Under the pieces are notes generated by a model. The model worked only from the letters and a program-made list of their open reading frames with translations. It did no database searches and had not been told where the DNA came from. From the NCBI GenBank assembly GCA_003339415.1, contig PDHQ01000579.1, positions 1-15,219 of the forward strand: a stretch of DNA of 15,219 nucleotides, given 5' to 3'. This DNA is from Ophiocordyceps camponoti-saundersi (nom. inval.). Lineage: Eukaryota > Ascomycota > Sordariomycetes > Hypocreales > Ophiocordycipitaceae. The position numbers were made by a program, and so were the translations under genes. This document shows, one piece after another, positions 8,749-15,219 of the stretch (position 1 is the stretch's first letter; every line of letters begins with the position of its first letter).

Positions 8749-9852
8749 ATAATAAAATAAGGTTCTAAAAAAAACTAAATTATAATTATAGTTACCTCCT
8801 TTTAGAATATTACTAATATAATTATATTATAAAACTAGCGTATAAAGATAATATAATTATAAGCGTAAATTATAGAATTTTAAAGTTAGTTAACTTAAAA
8901 AAATTAAAACTTAGATATAAAAAGAACCTATTAAGAAATATTAATAGCGTTTAGAATTAGTAAAGAAGCGTTTATTTTAACTAGGAAAGCTACTTAAGAT
9001 ATTTTTACGCTAGTTACCTTAGTAAGATAGCTAAACCCCTTTTATTTTAATTTTACGAAAATTCGCTATAAGGAGATAGGTAAATTTTTAAGAAAAAAGG
9101 AAAATTTTAATATTTTCCTTATAAACTTAAAAGATAAGATAAGATCTAATAAGATAACTTTCTATAATAAGTAAGATAGGATAAGTATTTTATTTTATAC
9201 CTTAAAAGAAAAAGCCCGCTAATTTTTAGAAATTTAATATAACTTAGAAAAATACCTTTTTTCTAAATTAGCTAAAATAGTATAATATTTAAAGTCTACT
9301 TATAAAAACTTAAATAAGTTTACTAAAGCTATAAATTAGCTTCGTAAACTAAACTACTTTTTAAATAGCTAATAGGAAATTTAAAAGTTTTTTATAAAGT
9401 TTAACTACTTTATAGCTAAAACCTAAGTTCCCTTAGCTTATATTAAGTATACGCTTTAGAACTATCTACTTACTAACCTTAATATAAGCTTTCTTATAAA
9501 AGCTAAGGATTTATATATAATATATAAGGAGTTCTATAAGTATATAAAAAATATTATATTTTATAAGAAAAAAAAGTTTACCCGCTATAAAATTGCCTAG
9601 AAATCTTAATAAGTTAATAAGATTACTTCGATTATATAAAAGAAAATTATAACTATAATTTAAAAAAGCTAGCCCCTAAGTAAAAATAAGAAAAAGGTTT
9701 ATTAGGAAAACGGTACTTATTTTACTTATAGTAAGAAGGGCTATATAGCTAAGAATTACCTTAACTAATAGAAAATAGAGAGAGTTTTTAGAGTTTAGAT
9801 ACCCCCGCCCGATTCTATTCGATTAGATAACTCTAATTTAGGAAAAAAATAG
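8749..9852 (+). pseudogene. gag: gag relic of copy 2
   Basis: Relic of the structural protein, 367 codons plus stop. The start is one of two adjacent ATA codons (8749, 8752), RIP-altered ATGs found in the same place in copy 1. Residues about 45-65 are dominated by former Gln codons alternating with Leu/Ile (read QLQAQIIEFQSQL once TAA is taken as CAA), a probable coiled coil. The nucleocapsid CCHC knuckle at 9718-9759 reads Y-F-T-Y-x4-Y-x4-Y, with every Cys and His ligand turned to Tyr. The frame ends at TAG 9850-9852, right behind the slippery run 9843-9849, and pol follows in the -1 frame. Confidence 0.85.
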
Positions 9853-9879
9853 GACTATTATAAGGCTCCTTAATAGTCC
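9843..9879 (+). promoter_or_regulatory. Putative -1 ribosomal frameshift signal, copy 2
   Basis: Gag reads GGA AAA AAA TAG, giving heptamer A-AAA-AAA (9843-9849) and then a stop. A perfect 9-bp inverted repeat, GGACTATTA (9852-9860) and TAATAGTCC (9871-9879), begins 2 nt later around a 10-nt loop. The -1 frame runs straight into the protease domain. Confidence 0.6.
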
Positions 9880-12800
9880 CGAAAATATCGTATATAGGAT
9901 AGAAAGTAGGAGAGTCGTTTACTATTAATAGTTAAGTTTAAGTTAATAATATTACTTTTCGTACCTTTACCTTATATAATATTAGAGTAGATACCCGTCT
10001 CTTAGTTAGTCGCCGTTTCGCAAAATAAGTAATAGAGTAACTTAGTACTAAACTTATCCTTATCCGTCTTATCCCCCTTATAGATTTCCAAGGCCGCTAA
10101 GCTAGTATAGTTTATAAGCACCTAATTATTACCTTAGTAATTAATAGATAGTATTTTCCCTAAGAAATTTATTAAGTAACTAACTACGCCTAGGACCTTT
10201 TTATTAGTTTATTCTAAATAGCCGAAAAAAGATTATTACTTAACTACGCGGCCCGGAAACTAATTTAGCTAAATAACTTACCCGCCTTTACTAAATACTC
10301 GCCCTCGATCCTATTATTAGAGAAGCCCCCTTTTTCTAGAAATTTAGATTTAGCTATTTAAGCGGACGCCGAGCGCTAGAACTATTTTCTTTATTAGGAT
10401 AAGCGTAAGTACTAGATCCTCTAGCGTTCGCGGAAAAAGAACGACTTTATTTAGCTCGTAAAGAAGAAAAAGTAAGCTTAGACCCTAACTTAAGATAACC
10501 CGGAAACTAATAATATAAATAAGGAAGCTTTAAAAAAGTAACTTATCTATTAAATATAATAGGACCCCCGCTAAATATAGTAAAAGGCGATAACTTTATT
10601 AATACTTATAACTCTTATAAAACTAAAAGATAACCCCGATTTAACTATAATTATAAAGTTAAGCTTAGCTAGCTATATATACGTAAGATAGGAAATCTTA
10701 TTCCCTTAAGGAGAAAAACCTAAGCATATCGCTTATATATATAATATAATTCTTTTAGCCTTTACGTATCTTAAAAGATTTTTTAGTAAGAAGGAAGCTT
10801 ATATTTTAGCTAATTCCTAACTTAGCTATAATATTATTTTAAAACTTAAGAAGCCCCTAAACTTAGTAGGACCCCTTTCTTATAAGACGCTTATAAAATA
10901 CTTACCGCTAGAGAAAGAAACTATTAACTACTTACTTAAGATTAAGTTTATTAAGCTAAACGCTAATCCTTACGCTACCTTTATTCTCTTCGCGCCGAAA
11001 CTATACTTAATAGCCCGGCGCTTCTATATTAATTACCGATAGATAAATAACTACCTAAAAAGTTAAATCTTACCTACTCCTTTTTTAGAAAGTATAGCAT
11101 TTAGCTACTAGGAAGTAAAGCGGTTCTTAAAAATCGACGTAATTTAAGTATTTTATCGCCTATATCTTAACCTTAACTCTAAGTACCTTATAGCTTTCCG
11201 TATAAGGTTTAGTATATTCCGCTAACTTATCCTCTTATTCGGCCTTAAGGTAAGGCTTATTTAGTTTTAGAATTTTATTAACGCCTAGCTTTATAACCTC
11301 TTTAACTACTATATAAATATATACGCTAATAATATATTAATTTACTTAGATAGCGAAGAAAAGGAATATTAAGAGGAGTGCCGAGAAGTAATTTAGCGCT
11401 TATACTAAGCGAACTTATAAGGGGATATCCGGAAATTAAGGTTTAATATTACTAAAATCGACTACCTTAGTATAATACTATACGCGAGCTAAAAAATAAG
11501 CGTAAACTCTTATAAAATATAAGTAATTTAAAACTAAAAATTCGAAGATCTCTAAGATTATAAAGCTATCTATTTATTTATAAAATTATATAACTTTATT
11601 TAGATTTTTTACTATTATATTAATATTACCGCGGAACCCCTAAACTATTTTCTAAAGAAAGATATTATTTTTAAGCTCGGATCGGAATAAAAGGAGGCTT
11701 TTAATAAGATAAAAGAACTAGCTATATAAGCCCCGGTATTTACTTTTTTCTATCTTAAACTCCTAACTTAGCTTAAAACTAACGCTTTTTAGAACGCTAT
11801 TACTAGTATATTTTAATAATAGTAAGATAACTAAGCGTAGAAGCTAATAAGCTTCTTCTTAAAAACGATAAACTTAGCTAAATATACGTACTTAATTTAA
11901 AACCGCAAACTTCTTACCGTTATATAAAGCTTTAAGTATTTTTACTTAGAATTACTTAATTAGAAGTTTAATATAATTATAAATTATAAGGCCCTAATTT
12001 ACTTTATAATAAAAAGACTACTTTTTATCTACTAAGTCTAATAATCTGATTTCTTTACTTAGTTTAATATTTATTTCCTATATTAACTTAGCCGGTTAAA
12101 TATAGCTATTAATACCCTTTTATATAAAATAGCTAAGCTTCTAATTATAAAAGCTTATAAGAAAAAGGAAAAGACGCTTATATTAATTCCTCTAGAAAGC
12201 TTTAAATTTAAAGTCCCGACCTTAACCCTTATAATTACCCTAGTCCGCCTCGGAGAAGACTTTACCTTATTAGGAGTAAAGTTAGTACGACTAATCTAAG
12301 AGAAGAACGTAAGCTAAGATTTTAGATTTTATAGTAACCTCCTAGTTATTCCTAAATAAAATAGTTAGAAAAGGCTTTTCTTTTATATTACCTTAATTTA
12401 GAATATATATAAGCTAGCTATCTTCGCTTACGGTAACTAGAATAAGACTATTTAGATATTTTAGCGAGATTACTATTAGCTTAGAATAAAGTAAGATATC
12501 TATTAATATATTTATAACTATTATAAGTATTAAAAGAATAAGGCCCCGTAAAATAAAACCTTAAGCTTACTATACCTTTTACCTATTTTAATTTCCGTAT
12601 AAGAGTATATAGCTTATAATAAGAAAGCTATACTAGAAGACCGCTTTAGGTATAACTATATCTAAACCTTTATCTATAAGCTAAGCTAGATTATCGCCAC
12701 GTTACTAAGTAAGAAGAACGATATAGTAAAGGTGCTCGCTAGACGCTATTTCTAATACTTTTATTATCTTTTTAGTATATTAGATATATAAATTACTAAT

Positions 12801-13805
12801 AACGCCGGCCTATTTATCTTAGGATTTCTTAGTAAAATTAATTAGTTAACTAATATTAAGTATCGCTACGGTAATACCCTATACTTATAAATATAAAGAA
12901 GCGTAAAGATAACTAACTAATACTTAGACTAAAGGCTATAGTTTTATACGAATAAACGTTAAGATAATTAGAGTACTTTCCTTCCCGCGCTAGATTTCGC
13001 GTATAACTCCTTATAGCACGCTTTAATTAATATAGTATTACTTATAGTTACCCTTAGTAAGGATATACGGAACCCCCTCTTAGTAATTAGTCCCCCGGAT
13101 ACCTTAACTACCTTAGGCTTAATTATTACGGCTTATAAACTCGTCGCTTACGCGTAGGAAGTATAATAGTAAGCTTAAGCCGCTACCGAGAAAGCTCGCT
13201 ATAAGTAGGAAACGTAAGTAAATAAGAAGCGTTACCTAGTAGATTTTATAGTTAGTAATAAGGTATTTTTTAATTATAAGAGCTTCTTTATAACTATACT
13301 TACGATATACTTAAACGCTTAATAGTTAAAACCTTTTATAGTTATTAAGGAATAAGGTTATAGCTATATCCTTAACTTACTAGATAGCTATTAGATAATA
13401 AACTTATTTTATACTAATTATTTTCGGAAAGCTGCTATAGATCCGCTATTAAAGTAAAAGATATCTTTTACTAAGCTAGAAAATATTAACGGTATATTAA
13501 AATAAGAGGTTAAGTAAATCCTCTAGTCTTAAGTTACTAGATAGCGTTATCAGTTAGAATATTAAGTTTACTAATATAGTTATAATCCGGATAAGATATA
13601 ATACCTAGCTAGGAATTTTTATTATATACTTATAGCCCTTAAGGAATTCTACGACTATTTCCTAGATACCGCTAGTTCGCTTATTAATCTTTAATATTAA
13701 GTTAAAGCCGCTATTATAGATTATAAGTATTAGGATAATAACTAAGATAATATAGCTATTTCCTTAAGTACCTAGCTATATAATCGCTATTACTAATCTT
13801 AATAA
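9850..13805 (+). pseudogene. pol: pol relic of copy 2: protease, RT, RNase H, integrase, chromodomain
   Basis: Polyprotein relic in the -1 frame relative to gag, about 1300 codons; the end is uncertain because RIP-made and true stops look alike (paired TAA at 13800-13805 chosen). Protease: D-T-G at 9978-9986 reads N-I-R, followed by VSRRFAK. RT: FYINYR at 11022; motif A Asp kept at 11136-11138; YADD at 11322-11333 reads YANN. RNase H: T-D-A near 11778 reads T-N-A, and the D-H-K-x-L block near 11982 reads N-Y-K-A-L. Integrase: H2C2 cysteines at 12519-12530 are Tyr; a candidate first Asp at 12618 and the second at 12798 are Asn; the Glu at 12906 is Lys, 35 residues beyond the second Asp. Chromodomain at about 13545-13665 (YQLEY, then T-W-Y with Trp as stop, then ARNFY). 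Recognised by order and spacing of motifs. Confidence 0.92.
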
Positions 13806-13824
13806 GTATATTAAAACCTTTATT

Positions 13825-13830
13825 AGGGGG
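13825..13830 (+). other. Polypurine tract of copy 2
   Basis: AGGGGG followed by TAA and the 3' LTR. It is one of the few G-rich runs in the window. RIP spares G not preceded by T, which explains its survival. Confidence 0.75.
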
Positions 13831-13833
13831 TAA

Positions 13834-14202
13834 TATTACGTGCTAGTAATTATAAGGATTTCCTTTAAATATTTTACGGTAATTTTTAAGGATTTCCGAC
13901 GGATTTCCTTTATATATTTTATAGTAATTTCCGAGGATTTCCGACTATAGTTACGTAACCTCGGAAACCTTATCGTAAAATCCTTAAGAAAACCTTAAGG
14001 GGAAATTACCTAGAAATAGAGTCGACCTTTTACTAGGATTTCCCCTTACCCTCTCTTATCTTTACTAGCACGTGCTTTTATATATTTTACTAGGATTTCG
14101 CCTATAGGAGTTTTCCTCTTTTTTTTCCTTTCTCCTTAGCTTAGAATCTTTATTTATAGTGTTAATATTATTATTTAGTTAACGTATATTACGGCTATAA
14201 TA
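13834..14202 (+). repeat. 3' LTR of copy 2 (369 bp)
   Basis: Starts TATTACG, ends TATAATA, and is exactly the length of the other LTRs. It keeps many CpG sites lost in the 5' LTR (for example 13897-13902 and 13931-13943). Contains TATATATT (14079-14086) and AGCTTAGAAT (14138-14147). Confidence 0.95.
13856..13945 (+). repeat. 45-bp tandem duplication inside the LTR
   Basis: Two adjacent 45-bp units, 13856-13900 and 13901-13945, each starting GGATTTCCTTTA and ending GGATTTCCGAC. The same pair is visible in the other three LTRs, so it belongs to the family. Function unknown; U3 tandem repeats are often enhancers, but that is only an analogy here. Confidence 0.8.
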
Positions 14203-14207
14203 ATATA
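14203..14207 (+). repeat. Right target-site duplication of copy 2 (ATATA)
   Basis: Identical to 8190-8194. After it the hAT coding frame resumes in phase. Confidence 0.8.
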
Positions 14208-14295
14208 AAGCCTAAATAGCTTTTTTAAAACGGTTTATAATAGCAAAAATCTAAGGGAAATATAAAATAATCTAAAAAAATAAAAGTTATTATCG

Positions 14296-14347
14296 GTAAG
14301 TTTATTTATTTATTATTTATTTATTTAACTATTAATTAATTAAATAG
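14296..14347 (+). other. Spliceosomal intron of the hAT gene (52 nt)
   Basis: GTAAGT to AAATAG with a TTTAAC/CTATTAAT branch region. Splicing is phase 1: the G at 14295 joins AT at 14348-14349 to make the Asp codon of DNAIRWNST. The upstream frame inherited from 8194/14208 then matches the RWNST frame exactly. Confidence 0.8.
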
Positions 14348-14649
14348 ATAACGCTATAAGGTGGAATTCTACGTTTTTTATACTTAAAAGAGCGTTAGAA
14401 TTCCGTTCTACTTTAGAATAGGTTTCTAAATTAATAGATTATAAAGAGTATAAAAAAATATTTCCTTCTAATAAGGAATAGGAAGCTTTAAAAGATTTTA
14501 AAGCTATTTTTAACGTTTTTTTAACCCCTTCTATTTATTTATAAGGGCACTTCTATATAATAAGCTCGGAAGGATTATTATTTATTTATTAGATTTTTAA
14601 TCAGCTTACTAAACTATACGATGAATTTTCTAGCTTCGAAAAAAGCTAA

Positions 14650-14698
14650 GTATTTTTCTTTCTTTTATTTTTTAAAATACTTACTAACTATTTTCTAG
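14650..14698 (+). other. Spliceosomal intron of the hAT gene (49 nt)
   Basis: GTATTT at the donor, a perfect TACTAAC branch point at about 14681-14688, and TTTCTAG at the acceptor. Phase 0; it shifts the reading from frame 1 to frame 2, where GLKKLEKYFPK is found. Confidence 0.85.
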
Positions 14699-14935
14699 TC
14701 TTCTTATTCTAATACTTTTAAAACTTATATAATAGAGGGCTTAAAAAAGCTTGAGAAGTACTTTCCGAAATAACTTAAAAAAAGCGACTTATTTACTTTC
14801 TAGCCTTATTTATTCGCTATTATCCTAAACCTATAGTATAAGGATATTTATTTTAAAGAAGACGGCTTTCTTTATTACTATTTAGCTATAAAAAAAGATA
14901 TCTTATATCTTTTTTAAAAGGAATTTAACCTATAA

Positions 14936-14978
14936 GTAAGATTATATTTTTTTTATAATTTTTACTAATTATTTTTAG
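14936..14978 (+). other. Probable intron of the hAT gene (43 nt), frame one base out
   Basis: GTAAGA donor, TACTAAT branch, TTTTTAG acceptor. The downstream coding frame (starting TAT at 14980) is one base away from what clean splicing predicts, so a single-base indel or a misjudged splice edge is implied. Confidence 0.6.
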
Positions 14979-15126
14979 CTATAAAACTATAGAAAATAAA
15001 GAAATAGACTTAGGAAGTCCTAGAACGTCTACTTCGGAAGAGTTTAACTTTAGTTTAAAGTCTAAAAAAGCAGAAACTAACGAAGAATTAATATAATACC
15101 TTTTAGAAGCTTATTTACCTTCTAAG

Positions 15127-15194
15127 GTATAGTTATAATTTTTTTTACTAATTTCTTCTCTTTATCTACTATTTATTTACTAATTATTTCTTAG
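15127..15194 (+). other. Spliceosomal intron of the hAT gene (68 nt)
   Basis: GTATAG donor, TACTAAT branch near the 3' end, TTCTTAG acceptor, phase 0. Splicing joins LPSK to SNPLLYWK, the conserved beginning of the hATC region, which strongly supports both edges. Confidence 0.8.
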
Positions 15195-15219
15195 AGTAAC
15201 CCGCTTTTATATTAGAAAA

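Larger units (their letters stand above)
8195..14202 (+). mobile_element. Ty3/gypsy chromovirus LTR retrotransposon, copy 2 (full length, RIP-inactivated)
   Basis: A complete 6008-bp element reading left to right: 5' LTR (8195-8563), primer-binding site (8566-8575), gag (8749-9852), pol (about 9850-13805), polypurine tract (13825-13830), 3' LTR (13834-14202). It has its own 5-bp target duplication, so it arose from an insertion separate from copy 1 even though the two lie head to head in the same hAT gene. Domain order PR-RT-RNaseH-IN followed by a chromodomain marks it as a chromovirus of the Ty3/gypsy group. It is dead, with stops throughout gag and pol and mutated catalytic residues. Confidence 0.95.
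14208..15219 (+). pseudogene. hAT transposase relic, C-terminal part (piece 3 of 3, runs off the window)
   Basis: Continuation of the transposase after copy 2, in phase with 8189-8194. After an intron the hAT R-W-N-S-T block appears at 14359-14373 (preceded by DNAI), followed by KRALEFRSTLE. The helical region follows, then the block GLKKLEKYFPK at about 14738-14770 and a block reading YLFAIILNL with YKDIYF at about 14804-14853. A hydrophilic Ser/Glu-rich linker at 14980-15126 joins to S-N-P-L-L-Y-W-K (Trp as TAG) at 15195-15218, which is the start of the hATC dimerisation domain. The rest of that domain is beyond the window. Three of four introns in this piece restore the frame exactly; the one at 14936-14978 leaves it one base out, so there may be a small indel. 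Confidence 0.85.

Noticed and set aside
9987..9995. D-T-R as the protease catalytic motif of copy 2
   Set aside because: Comparing copies shows the true D-T-G three codons earlier (9978-9986 N-I-R in copy 2, 6007-6015 N-T-G in copy 1); the later Asp is a neighbouring residue.
1788..14202. Inverted pair as an assembly artefact or a single inverted duplication
   Set aside because: The two copies differ at many sites by transitions and have different target duplications, as expected for two insertions.
1..15219. Long open frames on either strand as intact host genes
   Set aside because: Scarce stops in some stretches are explained by the hAT, gag and pol relics; no frame has a plausible ATG, codon use and uninterrupted length.

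Overview
The window is a block of dead, nested transposons from a filamentous ascomycete (Pezizomycotina-type) genome. The base composition is the main clue. CpA and TpG are almost absent and TpA is in large excess, which is the footprint of repeat-induced point mutation (RIP). In every gene relic, Gln and Trp codons have become TAA/TAG, Cys and His have become Tyr, and Asp has become Asn. I see no intact protein-coding gene, tRNA, rRNA or CRISPR array. The species cannot be named from this.

Layout. Bases 1-571 are AT-rich non-coding sequence. From about 572 a hAT-superfamily DNA transposase gene runs rightward and leaves the window at 15219. It is cut into three pieces (572-1787, 7804-8189, 14208-15219) by two insertions, and still shows short fungal introns that explain its frame changes. 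The first insertion (1788-7798, minus strand, 6011 bp) and the second (8195-14202, plus strand, 6008 bp) are two copies of one Ty3/gypsy LTR retrotransposon. Each is bounded by two 369-bp LTRs (all four LTRs the same length) and by 5-bp target duplications (ACTAT/ATTAT and ATATA/ATATA). The copies lie head to head, 5' LTR facing 5' LTR, about 400 bp apart, so they form a roughly 12-kb inverted repeat.

Inner structure of the retrotransposon family. The order is LTR, primer-binding site, gag (coiled-coil N-terminus, CCHC knuckle), then pol (protease, RT, RNase H, integrase with H2C2 and D,D-35-E, C-terminal chromodomain), polypurine tract and LTR. This is a chromovirus. Two points deserve attention. 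The sequence next to the 5' LTR is complementary to 10 nt inside the LTR itself, suggesting Tf1-like self-priming instead of a tRNA primer. Gag and pol are in a -1 relation in both copies, with an A-AAA-AA(G/A) slippery heptamer followed at once by a stop codon and a stem-loop.

Mutation is not even. The two inner (5') LTRs and the hAT piece between them have lost even CpG sites that the two outer LTRs keep, so RIP was most severe at the centre of the inverted repeat.
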